From NCBI GenBank assembly GCA_029891385.1, contig CM057229.1, forward strand, positions 4,217,001 through 4,281,000: a stretch of 64,000 bases of DNA, in the 5' to 3' direction. The stretch is from Erythroxylum novogranatense (Eukaryota > Streptophyta > Magnoliopsida > Malpighiales > Erythroxylaceae). The notes under the pieces are model-generated. The model searched no databases, was not told the DNA's origin, and was given only the letters and a program-made list of their open reading frames with translations. Position 1 is the stretch's first letter, and each line of letters opens with the position of its first letter. The translations under genes were made by a program, and so were the position numbers. Below, piece by piece: positions 47,495 to 58,153 of the stretch.

Positions 47495-48552
47495 AGAATA
47501 AAGAGAAAAATTGTTTTCTCTATTTTTGGAGAAAGGGTTCCTCAAAATTTATCCAAAGTCATATCAAGTGTTGAAAGTGTGACATACTTCTCGGTGTGGA
47601 GCATATAGAGACTTCGTATTTTCAAAGTTCTGTATTTGAGTAATCGTCACTTTTCAAGTATTTATCGTCTACCTATTTTTATTATTAATATGTTGTTAAA
47701 CGCAATAGATAGTATATGATTGCAATTTTAAATTTTCCGCTACGTATTGCGATCCTTCAACAAAGCGACCTCTAGATTTAGTGAGCGAGAAAGCTGCTCC
47801 AAAATTGAAACTGTAGCTTCGTGTTGGTGTTTATGTAAATCAGCCCATTGTTGTTGCGACGACTTTTAGATTTATTTTAGTGGAGCTGAACCTTTCGGAA
47901 AGTTGTTTTTTTTCTTTTATCTCAATTGTATTATTGTTTTGTTCTTAATTGATTCATCACTTGAGTTGTTTATTTCGTAATTTTATTATCAAATAATGTT
48001 GAGAAAATCCTCTGTTGAGATGAACACGAGTCGGTCGTGTTATTGGATGTGAAATACTTTTACAGGAAATGAGATTGAGAGATAGTGTCAAGAGTTGAGT
48101 GATGTCGGGTTAGTAAAGCCTTTAGTAAATCTATTGTATCTCGGTGAAAACATTAAACTAGGTAGGAGTCCCGTAGACCTAGGCAAGATGTGTCAACTGC
48201 GTTACCAAATTTCTAATGCTTTTTATTATTTCATTTTTTTATTGCTTTTGTTTTCGTTTATGTTAGACACATCTACGGTAAAATTGGAAAGTTTGCAAAA
48301 CTACTACCCCTCGATTTTTCAATATTCTAATAAAGTTTTTAAAATATAAATTACACTTTTTTCTCGACCGTCGCCTAAATCATCATAATTTATCGGTTGT
48401 GTTTTAATTTCATGCTTGGAATATTTCTAAACTACCAAATACAGCTTGCATACCACAAGACGCTTTATGACAAGTAAGAAAATAAATAAATAAACTGAAA
48501 ACGTGACTCACATCATGAATTGAGTGAATGAACTACACGTACCTTATCTCTA
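47495..48552 (+). repeat. 1.06-kb direct repeat, copy 2
   Basis: Second copy of 40444-41500. It starts four bases after the end of a gypsy LTR (47490) and ends with the same ccttatctcta. Beyond that it continues into sequence not present after copy 1. Confidence 0.9.
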
Positions 48553-50245
48553 TCATTTGTTTACGCTACGTAGAAGAAGAGTTAAAAGTCTCCGAACAGG
48601 TGATGTCAGTTGAACCATGCGTAAGGTATCTGGCTCCTTGATCGGTAACTGTATGCTTATTAAACGTATAGTTTGCGTTTTCGGCACAACGTCACCTTTG
48701 TATTGTCGTGTATAATTCAAAACTAAAATGGATGAACATGCATGTTCTGTGAGCGCGACAGATTGATTTATCAAAAAAATTATTTCTTTGGATACTATTA
48801 ATCATTATCTGCCGACGGGCTGTAGGGATAACTAAATTTATAATTTAAGTTATATTTTTTGTATTTTAATTTTACCATATGTGAAAAAATTTAGATAACT
48901 AGAAGAACATATAGGGAAATCATCCAAAGATATTTTCCTAACAATTAAATGTGTATGTCTCATATATTGGGGGATCGGGTAAAAGTTATTCTTATGTGAT
49001 CAAAAGGTTATATACGAAAATAATTTCTTTATAAAAGTTACAAAAAAAGATTACGTATATTGATAACTTTCTCCTAACCTTCGTAAAATATGAAGCTTTG
49101 TACACGAGCATGCTACGTTTATGTCTCATATGTTAATTTTATATGGAAATTTGTATTTCCCTCAATATCGTAAATCATTTAAACAGGAATCTCTTGTTTA
49201 TGACTAATCTAACTAGAAAGGTTAATATTTACAATAGGTGTTTTAGATTGGGACATTTTTACCAATAAACTTAAGGGAGGAGAAAGAAAACATCATGTCA
49301 TAGTTTATCTTTCTTAAAATTTTAAATTTTCATGTTAATGAAAAAATGATCGATGAATGATTGTAAGGTGCGTCAAGCATTTATTAGTTACACCGTGAAT
49401 AATAATATTTTTATGGATCTTGTAATTATCAAGTATCAACAATTATTTAATTTATTACTATTTGATTTAAAGAGTTTCTACTTGTAACCGGTTATAAGAA
49501 TTGTTAAATTGGAAGGTGTTCCTAAAATGTGGATATCTTAATTAATAAAGTTACATTTACAATCTGCTCTTTGTTTTCTAACTTGCCTTCCAACTTTCTA
49601 TCTAAATTATTAACTATTGCCACCTTCTTTTATGAATTTGGACCGTTGGTTATGTAATGATATATATAAGATTCGAAATATTTTAAACATTTCAAGTTTA
49701 ATGATTGAAAGATCCATTAAGTTTTTGTTAATACGATGATGAAAACAATATCCTCATCAATCTTGTCATATACAAAAACTTACAACCTGCTCGCTCTTTA
49801 TTTTATTTTGAGACTTTCTACTTGTCAATGGATTACTAATTGTCTAAATTGGCTTAGGATACCTCAATTAATAAAAGCTAATATTTCTTATTTGTCATTT
49901 TCTTACTTGATTTTCAGTTTTTATCTAAATTGGTTCCATCTCGTCTTTTACGAATTTTAATTTCTCTTGAATCAATGGTTATTAAGACACGTGCAATGAT
50001 TCTGATCATGTTCAGTGTGATTATGCAATGATTCTTTTAAGGACTACAATGCTCTAATTAACGACTAACCACGCAGTGGTTACCAAATCATTTCGTTAGT
50101 TAAGCAATCTGTGTTAGTAATTGTAATATTACTCGGTCGATTAAAAAATAACTCATGCGTAATCTTGGCTTTGACAACCTAAGAGATTTCATTTGCATTT
50201 GCATTTGGACCTGCAAATGTAATCGTCTTAGAAGAGATTTAAGTC
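48553..50245. other. Intergenic region upstream of gene B
   Basis: AT-rich, no bounded element recognised. The last 315 bp contain the block shared with the upstream region of gene C (49932-50022). The sequence directly after the direct repeat (48553 onward) is not repeated elsewhere in the window. Confidence 0.6.
49932..50022 (+). promoter_or_regulatory. Upstream block shared by genes B and C
   Basis: 91 bp matching 57582-57672 at 83 of 91 positions by my count (ttccatctcgtcttttacga at the start, gttcagtgtgatta at the end). It lies about 490 bp upstream of the gene B start codon and about 570 bp upstream of gene C's. Either residual homology from the tandem duplication or a retained promoter element; the sequence alone cannot decide. 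Confidence 0.7.
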
Positions 50246-50253
50246 TATAAATA
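50246..50253 (+). promoter_or_regulatory. TATA box of gene B
   Basis: TATAAATA in the context aagtctataaatagg, 167 bp upstream of the ATG at 50420. Gene C has the same TCTATAAATA sequence 124 bp upstream of its ATG, so the promoter core was duplicated with the gene. Confidence 0.7.
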
Positions 50254-50783
50254 GGTTGTTCGCGATATCAATACATGTCTGCTTGTGACGACTGAAAACT
50301 TGAAGCTCTAATTCTTTCTTTGCTAAGCTGACAAAAAGATATCTTATTAGCTCGAACTCAGGGTCAGGGCGTCCTCCTCCTAGTTTGGTGAATCAAAACT
50401 AGTGCATTTTAGATTTGCCATGGAGAGAACACCATCCTCGGTTCTTCAAATCCAGCCCCCAACTTTTGGCAACTTGATCACCGTTCTCAGTATTGACGGC
50501 GGTGGAATCCGAGGGATTATCCCTTCTATTGTTCTTGCTTACCTGGAATCACAGCTTCAGGTACTTAAACAAAATGTTTAGCAGTCAATGTTTTTCCAGA
50601 TCATCCATGCATGGTGTTCATCTAGTATGGGGCCTAGTTTGTTACTGGTTGGGTCGACCGTGCTGGGCCCGGATCCAGTCAAGACGACCCATGGGCCGAT
50701 CGGTCCAATCATCGAAGATCAGTCCTGCGCCTAAAGCCTATGCCCCCTTTCGGTCCATCGGTTGAAAAGAGTCTCCCATGCAA

Positions 50784-51030
50784 ACACGTAAAGACCTAAA
50801 CCTAATCAGAAACCATATAAAGGTATTATTCTCCATAATCAGTGCGAGATCATAACCTAATTGTTTTCTACATTCATCGATCCCACCTTCACCGAAAACT
50901 CACTGGCGTCGGGCGCTTAATCGGACACAACCCCGACGAGCCTTCCTTGTTTTGCGGTATATTCACGTCGGCGAACAACGCGAAGGTTCTAACTCGTGGA
51001 TCCGGCAATGAACGATCGCTCAAATTTCGA
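50784..51030 (+). repeat. Repeat fragment in intron 1 of gene B
   Basis: Sequence from about aagacctaaacctaa to ggatccggcaatgaacg. It recurs in the same orientation at 57327-57578 with many small indels (shared runs include cccaccttcaccgaaaac and cccgacgagccttccttgtt). It looks like retroelement (possibly LTR) sequence. GC-rich unrelated sequence precedes it from about 50630. Confidence 0.75.
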
Positions 51031-52755
51031 ATCCGTGAGAATCGATTACTATCTCATAATGCTTGATAATTAGTCACGTTTCACGAGAAGTTGAACTATT
51101 TTGTGAAGAACCCTCTTTAAGTTTGCATGCTTGCAGTAAGAAAGAATAAAAAATCTAACCATAATTTGTGTGATGAAGGAGCTGGATGGTGAGGATGCGA
51201 GACTAGCAGACTACTTCGATGTGATTGCAGGAACAAGCACTGGAGGACTGATAACCTCAATGTTAACGGCTCCCAACCAACAAAACCGCCCTCTATTCAC
51301 CGCCAAAGACATCAAGGCATTCTATGTCCAGCATAGCCCAAAGATTTTTCCTCAAAAGAGGTATTTCTTGCTCACATAACTCGAGTATGTATAGGATTGC
51401 AACAATTACAGACGATACAAGTGTAATTTACGAGAAATATAATTTTAATTAGGATAAAATCGCGATAAAAATTTATATCCCAAATTGACAGGGGCATGTT
51501 CAAGACAATTAGAAGTACATTGAAGGCAATATGTGGGCCCAAGTATGATGGAAGATACCTTCACAAACTGATAAAGGAAAAATTAGGAGATGCTCGTGTA
51601 CATGAGACCTTGAGCAATATCGTAATTCCGACTTTTGACATCAAGTGCTTGCAGCCAACTATCTTTTCCTCTTATGAGGTCTGTACTTCTTTCCTTGCTT
51701 CATCTGTAATTATCCAAGGTTGTTTCTATTTTTCTAGCTACTCCACGAAATTTGGTGATCGATTGGAGGCAAATTTCTCAGACCAATGGAAAAGAGAGTT
51801 AGAGAAAAGGCTGAATATTCAAAAGAATTGGCTGTTTGTTAGTTGTTACAAGTAATAATGGGAGTAAATAGCTACCTTTTCAAAATCTATAGCTTAGCTT
51901 CTTGGACAATTGGTATAGCTAGTTTTATAATTGACTTTATGGAAAGGATTTAGATAAAATTTTAAATTGTAAATTATGAGTGATAGAATATTAGAATAAT
52001 AAGAGTCAAATGTAATATAATTACAAAATATAATATCGGATGATATTACAATAATTACATTATTGTCACCATAGTTACAACTGGAAACTGCAATCTAAGA
52101 TTTTGCTTAAAAGAAAAATACAACTGTAAAATTTTCAACAAGATTAAAATGAACAATTCTTCTTCAAGAAGTTCATAACTTTTAAGTGTTGAAAAAAGCT
52201 CTTTTCTTGTACCACGTTCGCTTTAATTGATGATTGTTGAATATCCGCCTGGAAATTATGAAATAAAGTATCCAAGTTGATGCATACAGGCGAAGAAGTC
52301 AGCATGCCTGGATGTTAAATTGTCAGACATATGCATTGGCACGTCGGCAGCTCCATCTTACCTTCCTGCTCACTACTTTAAGAGTCAAGACTCTAGAGGA
52401 AACGTTAAAGAATTTCATCTCATTGATGGTGGTGTTGCAGCTAATAATCCAGTATGGTTATAACTATTTCTTTCATACTAGTAGTTCTTATACGTTTAAT
52501 TTTTAAAACATTTACTAATCATTTGACATTCATTTCCTGCAAGGCTCTGGTTGCAATATCCGAAGTGACAAAACAAATTTGTGATCAAAGTCTAGATTTC
52601 TTCCCCACACTCCGGATCTTCTGTCTATTTCTACTCTGTCCAATTCTGTCCAGGCAAAAAAACGTTATCGTTCTACTTACAAATTAAAGCAACTCTGTTA
52701 GTGTTCCGATTTTGATGGCCTTATGAGCCAAGCCGAGTGAGACATCCCTTATTTT

Positions 52756-53680
52756 CTTTTGCTTCCAACACAGTATAATATAATAATAATAAAAACATTA
52801 AATTAAAATTTTTATAATTTATAAAATAATTAAACAATTTTGATAAATTATCAAATTTTGAAATTTAAAATTTTATTTAAAAATTAACTTATGTCACGAA
52901 AATCATATTTTAAAATTAATCCTTTATCTTACAACTTTTATTTAAAAATTAAAATTAAAATAATAAAAAAGTCAAAATATGTGTCACAAATAAAATCAAT
53001 TTTTAATTTTAATTTTAAATTTTAATTTTATTTTAAAATTATATTTATAAATTAAAATTTAAATAATGATAAAAATCAAAATACGTGTGTAACACAAATG
53101 AAAGCAAATTTTAAAATTTCCTTTTTATCTTAAATTTTTATTTAAAATGTGACACATTTTTGTTTTTAGTATTTAATTTTAATTTTTACACTTTTTATTT
53201 TTATTTATTTTAAGATAAAATTAAAATTAAAATAATAAATACAAAATATGTCACATTTTAAATAAAATTTTAATATAACAATTAAATTTTAAAATTGTTT
53301 TAATTTGTGTCACATACATATTTTAATTTTTAAATAAATAAGATAAAATTTAAAATTTATTCGCATGAAATATTTTGATTTTGTTTTTCTTATTATTTTA
53401 ATTTTAATTTTTAAATAAAATTTTAAGGTAAAAATTAAAATTAAAAATGAGTTTATTTTTGTCACAAAGTGACTATTAATTTACCGTGACACATATTTTG
53501 ATTTATTTTTCTATTATTTAATGTTTAATTTTAAATAAAATTTTTAAATAAAATTTAAATCTTAAAATTGATAATTTATTAAAATTGTTTAATTAATTTA
53601 TATATTATAAAAATAAATTAAATTTAAAAATTGATTACTTTTTTTATTATTATTGTATTAAGCTTTGTTGGAAGCAAAAG
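52756..53680. repeat. Inner inverted-repeat unit, left arm
   Basis: Starts cttttgcttccaacacagta and ends with the complement (..tgttggaagcaaaag at 53680). Its two halves of about 450 bp are themselves inverted copies, AT-rich and dotted with gtgtcacaaat / tgtgacacat phrases. This is a MITE-like palindrome inside an arm of the larger palindrome. Confidence 0.8.
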
Positions 53681-55139
53681 AAGAAAAATCTTTAAATAGA
53701 GAGTTCGGATCCTCTCTCCAAAATTGGCCTAGCAAACTCTATTTAAAGTTAAAACGACGTTGTTTTTGTTAAAAATTCAAGAGACACGTCTGGACTGTGC
53801 AGTACAAGTCGTCTACAGCCGTGACAAAATTTGTACTTTTTGATTTTATTTCAACGTTAACTATTTCACTTCTACAGATATATAATTTATTTATATAATG
53901 TATTTAGTAAATTATTTTTATTTTTCATTTATGTGATAAATTATTTGTCTTTATTCTAAAAGTGCCTTAATTTTGTTTGCTTGTTTAATTCTTTTTATCT
54001 TGATGATGAGTATAAACATATATTTTATCCTTATTATTATTAAGAACAAAATTAATAATAATAAGAAATTTAATAATATTATTTAATATAATAAATAAAT
54101 AAATAATAAGAATAATAGTAAGTAAAAATTTATAATTATCTGAATTTAAGACAATTAAATTAATAAGAATAATTAAAGAAATATAATAATTATTATTATT
54201 ATTATAATTTATAATAATAATAAGGAATATAAAATTAGCAATAATAATAATAATTCTAAAATTAATATATAAAATAACAAATTATAAAGAATTTAATAAT
54301 AATAAAATAAAATAAGAATATTTATATTTCGTTAGTATGTTTTATCCATTTATGATTAATATAATCATATTAATAAAAATATTATTATTATTAAAATTAA
54401 AATTATTATTATTATTATAAAATTATTTCTATTATTATTATTATTAAATTATTTCTATTATTATAATAAATTTCCTTATTGTTATTATTTTTATTCAAAA
54501 TCAAAATTTTTAAGTATTATTATTATATTTAGTATTATTATAAAAATGGCAAGCAAAGGAAGAAAACGAAGAAAAAAAACATATATACGAGGTTGTGATC
54601 GTGCTGAGCCACGATCGTGACATTCCATGTTTAATCTCATTTTCAAAGCCCAACATTCGGAGTCATAAAAATGTCAGCAACCTTATTTCTTCAGCTTTAG
54701 GATAGATTTTGGAAAATTTCAAATCGAAATTTCAATTTGGCTTTGTTGAACCCTACACCCCACCCGTAGGTGTTTGGTCTTCATGAGACACAGAGCTACA
54801 AATTATCTGAAGAAATTAAACTAGAGACATAGAGCTACAAATTATCTGAATAAATTAAATTTTAATTCGGTCTCTAACACTTTCAATTTTTGGATGGAAG
54901 TTGAGTATAGTGTACTGCTTCAGTATAACAATATTTTGAAAGTATTTGGGCCATAACTTTCAGATTTCTGAACCAAATTGAATGATTTTAGTATCATTAG
55001 AAACTTAAGACAATGACGAAAAAATGTCCTGAAGAAACCAAATTGAAATTCCGATTTGACGTTGCCCAAAATCTATCCTGAAGCTGAAGAAATGAGTTTG
55101 CCCACATTTTTATGACTCTGAATGTTGGGCTTTGAAAAC

Positions 55140-55307
55140 GAGGTCCAACATGGAATGTGGCGATCGTGGCTCAGCACGATCACGACTTTGCTAGAAAATA
55201 AGGGAAGTCGCGATCGTGCTGTCGAGGTCCAACATGAAATGTCGCGAACGTGGCTCAGCACGATCACGACTCTGCTAGAAAATAAGCGATCGCGACCTCG
55301 TATGTAT
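55140..55307. repeat. 84-bp tandem duplication in the right arm
   Basis: The unit gaggtccaacatg(g/a)aatgt..gctagaaaataag starts at 55140 and again at 55224. Each unit holds gtggctcagcacgatcacga, an imperfect palindrome around GATCGTG. The left arm has only one counterpart (54575-54660), so the duplication arose after the palindrome formed. Confidence 0.8.
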
Positions 55308-55647
55308 GTTTTCTTCCTTTGTTTGTTATTTTTATAATAATACTAAATATAATAATAATACTTAAAAATTTTGATTTTGAATAAAATAATAACAATAAGG
55401 AAATTCATTATAATAATAGAAATAATTTTATTATAATAATAATAATAATTATTATTATTATTATTAAAATAATAATATTATTAATATTAATATGATTATA
55501 TTAATCATAAATTGATAAAATATACTAACGGAATATAAATATTCTTATTCTTAAATTTTTAACAAAAACAACGCTGTTTTAAAGTAAGATGAGTCTGTCG
55601 TGCTAATCTTGGATGTAAGATTCTGACTCTATTTAAAGATTTATCTT

Positions 55648-56528
55648 CTTTTGCTTCCAACAAAACTTAATACAATAACAATAATAAAATTAATCAATTT
55701 TCAAATTTAATTTATTTTATAATATATAAATTAATTAAATAATTTTAATAAATTATCAATTTTAAGATTTAAATTTTTATTTAAAATATTAAAATTTAAA
55801 TAATAGAAAAACAAAACCAAAATATGTGTCACAATATAAATTAATAGTTACGCCTGTGAAAAATAAGCTCAATTTTATTTTTTACCTTAAAATATTATTT
55901 AAAAATTAAAATTAAATAATAAGAAAAACACAATCAAAATATGTCATGCGAATCAAATTTTAAATTTTATCTTAATTATAAATATGTGTGTGACACAAAT
56001 TAAATTTTTTAAAATTTAATGTTTATCTTAAAATTTTATTTAAAATGTGACTTATTTTGTATTTATTATTTTAATTTTAATTTTATCTTAAAATAAATAA
56101 AATAAAAATGTGTAAAATTTAAATACTAAAAAATATGTCACATTTTAAATAAAATTTTAAGATAAAATGAAATTTTAAAAGCTACTTTCATTTGTGTCAC
56201 ACACATATTTTGATTTTATTATTATTTAAATTTTATTTTTAAAAAAATAAAATAAAAAAATAAAAATTAATTTTATTTGTGACACATATTTTGAATTTTA
56301 TTATTATTTTAATTTTAATTTTTAAATAAAAATTTTAAGATAAGAGATTAATTTTAAAATATGATTTTTGGTGACACAAGTTAATTTTAAATAAAAATTT
56401 CAAATTTCAAATTTCGGTAATTTATCAAATTTGTTTAATTATTTTATAAATGATAAAAAAATTAAATAAATTTAAAATTTGATTAAGTTTATTATTATTA
56501 TTCTATTATACTGTGTTGGAAGCAAAAG
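55648..56528. repeat. Inner inverted-repeat unit, right arm
   Basis: Counterpart of 52756-53680 with the same ends (cttttgcttccaaca at 55648, tgttggaagcaaaag ending 56528) and the same gtgtcacaaa-type phrases. It is about 45 bp shorter. Because the outer element is inverted as well, four related half-units are present. Confidence 0.8.
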
Positions 56529-56969
56529 AAAATAACCCATAAAAAATTGACGTCTCACTCAGCTTGGCTCATAAAGCCATCTTGGAACACTAACAGAGTT
56601 GTTTTAATTTGTAAGTAGAACGACAACGTTTTTTTGCTGGACAGAGTTAGACAGGGTAGAAATAGACAGAGGAATCGGTCTCGAAGAGCCAACAAGCCCA
56701 TGGACTATGGTCGCTTTCTTGTCATCTCAATAGGGACCGGTTCACAAAAAAAAGAACTCAAGTACAACGCTAAAATGGCAGCTAAATGGGGCACTTTAGA
56801 CTGGTTACTTCATGGTGGTTCGGTTCCATTGGTGGACGTGTTCACTCAAGCAAGTGCAGATATGGTGGACATCCATATCTCTGAAGTGTTCCAAGCTCTT
56901 CACTCTGAAGCAAACTACTTAAGAATCCAAGTACCATGTTATTTAATCTTACTGATTGAATTCAGCTAC

Positions 56970-57125
56970 ATATGAGGCGTGCGTCTTAACGCAACAAAAC
57001 TCTTTGATCAGGGGTTCGAGTCGCAACCTCACTCTGGCAGACCAAAGGGCACAATACTAATTTGTCTTGGTAGCTGCTCAACCGAATTCACGTAAGTCGG
57101 TTAACCCACTCAAATCAAAAAGCGC
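56970..57125 (+). repeat. SINE-like sequence (A and B box), plus strand
   Basis: tgaggcgtgcgtcttaacgc resembles an RNA polymerase III A box region and ggggttcgagtcgc a B box (consensus GGTTCGANNCC), spaced about 40 bp, as in tRNA-derived SINE heads. It starts about 40 bp behind the exon 5 donor of gene B. No clean 3' tail or TSD identified. Confidence 0.4.
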
Positions 57126-57129
57126 TTTT

Positions 57130-57265
57130 TGGTTTGGAGCGGAGCCTCACCGCCGTGTATTGCCTCGTTGGTCACACCCACATCCGTAGGGGTCTGCGCA
57201 TCCCGTAAAGGCGTGAGTCGAACTCGTGACGCCGAGTTTTGATCGTTGAGACGACGCCTCACCAA
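57130..57265 (-). repeat. SINE-like sequence, minus strand
   Basis: The minus strand reads tgaggcgtcgtctcaacga (A box region) and, about 25 bp on, cacgagttcgactcacgc (B box). It is clearly related to the copy at 56970-57125 and faces it tail to tail. Both occupy the place where exons 6-7 of gene B would be expected. Confidence 0.4.
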
Positions 57266-57326
57266 ACCCAAGCTCAATCCACGCCTCCTCAAATTCGTCT
57301 CCATGAGAGAGACCTCCATGCATTAC

Positions 57327-57578
57327 GACGTGAAGACCTAAACCTAGCTATTGCTCCATATATAAGGTATTTTTCCCATAATTGAGGTGACGAGATCGAA
57401 CCTAATTTGTTTTTCTACATCGATTCCCACCTTCACCGAAAACTTACTTGGCGTCGGATGTTTAATCGACATCACCCCGACGAGCCTTCCTTGTTTTGGT
57501 ATATTTACGCCAAGAACAACGTAGAAGGTTCTAACTCATGGATCCGGCAAGAACGCACCTTCAACTGAATCCGTGAAC
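57327..57578 (+). repeat. Second copy of the intron-1 repeat
   Basis: Same sequence type and orientation as 50784-51030 (gaagacctaaacctag at the start, catggatccggcaagaacg at the end). It lies directly before the duplicated upstream block of gene C. Confidence 0.75.
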
Positions 57579-57581
57579 CAA

Positions 57582-57672
57582 GTTCCATGTCGTCTTTTAA
57601 GAATTTTAATTTCTCTTGAATCATTGGTTAGTAAGATACATGCAATGATTCTTATCTTGTTCAGTGTGATTA
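57582..57672 (+). promoter_or_regulatory. Upstream block of gene C shared with gene B
   Basis: Counterpart of 49932-50022. The abrupt change from repeat sequence to this block near 57580 marks the junction of the B and C duplication units. Confidence 0.7.
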
Positions 57673-58022
57673 ATCAAAGAAATACTTTGATGTCTATCTT
57701 TTTGATGAAAGAGAGTTAACTAATAAGATCATCTTGTTTTTTGTTTAGGCTTATACCGTGCGACGCCCTTTATTCCTTTGGTGGTTGTTCTAAAGGTTAG
57801 CGGCGCCACCTACGAATGCCAACCTAAATTTCACGTGATGAAAGTCTGACCTAATACTTTCCTGAGAGACAAATAGGCGTAGACGATTAAAATGTGACAA
57901 TCCAATACTTTCATTTGACTGATGGTAACGTATGCAGTCCAAATTGGAATACATTTTATTAAGATACCGTCAAAGTTTATATCACCCCGGTAGAATTTCA
58001 AAACCAGTGGAACTACGAGGTC
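57673..58022. other. Proximal upstream region of gene C
   Basis: No element or coding recognised. It leads into the TATA box and presumably holds the promoter of gene C. Similarity to the gene B upstream region fades after the shared block. Confidence 0.5.
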
Positions 58023-58030
58023 TATAAATA
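58023..58030 (+). promoter_or_regulatory. TATA box of gene C
   Basis: TATAAATA in the context aggtctataaatactta, 124 bp upstream of the ATG at 58154. With a usual TATA-to-start distance of about 30 bp, transcription would begin near 58055-58060, giving a 5' leader of about 95 bases. Confidence 0.75.
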
Positions 58031-58153
58031 CTTATATCCAGCATAACCCAAAAGATCATCGATTTAATCCAACTCAAGTGTTGTTACCCCAAGAACATAA
58101 TATCCCGACGTTCTCCACATCAACCATCTTTCGCTTGCTGCTTTCAAGTCATC

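Larger units (their letters stand above)
52620..56670. mobile_element. 4.05-kb foldback-like palindromic element in exon 5 of gene B
   Basis: The left end tctgtctatttctactctgt (52620-) is the complement of the right end (..56670) with few changes, and the inverted match continues inward through unique-looking phrases: tctgtccag, acgttatcgttctacttac, aactctgttagtgttcc, gagccaagc, cttttgcttccaaca, ggcaagcaaaggaag and gccacgatcgtgac. The left arm is about 2.1 kb (52620-54741) and the right arm about 1.6 kb (55038-56670). The loop is about 300 bp. No transposase or other coding was found and no convincing TSD: flanks ccggatctt and aatcggtct are only loosely alike. Best described as a foldback or long-TIR non-autonomous DNA element. 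Confidence 0.88.
50420..56930 (+). pseudogene. Patatin-like acyl hydrolase gene B, exon 5 disrupted
   Basis: Exons: 50420-50560, 51179-51360, 51492-51678, 52290-52451, 52544-52606 (exon 5 start) and about 56694-56930 (exon 5 end). All junctions use GT..AG and the phases equal those of gene C. The oxyanion loop DGGGIRG (residues 26-32), nucleophile motif GTSTGG with Ser67, and IDGG with Asp216 are intact. After DFFP in exon 5 a 4.05-kb palindromic element interrupts; coding resumes with [16 protein letters not shown] and ends LRIQ at a GT donor. Exons 6 and 7 are absent: behind the donor lie SINE-like sequences, then gene C's upstream region. Read through, the frame ends at a TAA at 52685-52687, giving about 271 residues. 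Intron 2 of B is 131 bp; intron 1 is enlarged to 618 bp by repeat sequence. Probably non-functional as a lipase. Confidence 0.92.

Noticed and set aside
54050..54560. (TTA/ATA)-rich runs as independent microsatellites
   Set aside because: They are mirrored in the other arm (55320-55560) and are part of the palindromic element.
56970..57265. True tRNA genes from the B-box-like sequences
   Set aside because: No cloverleaf can be drawn: acceptor and anticodon stems do not pair.
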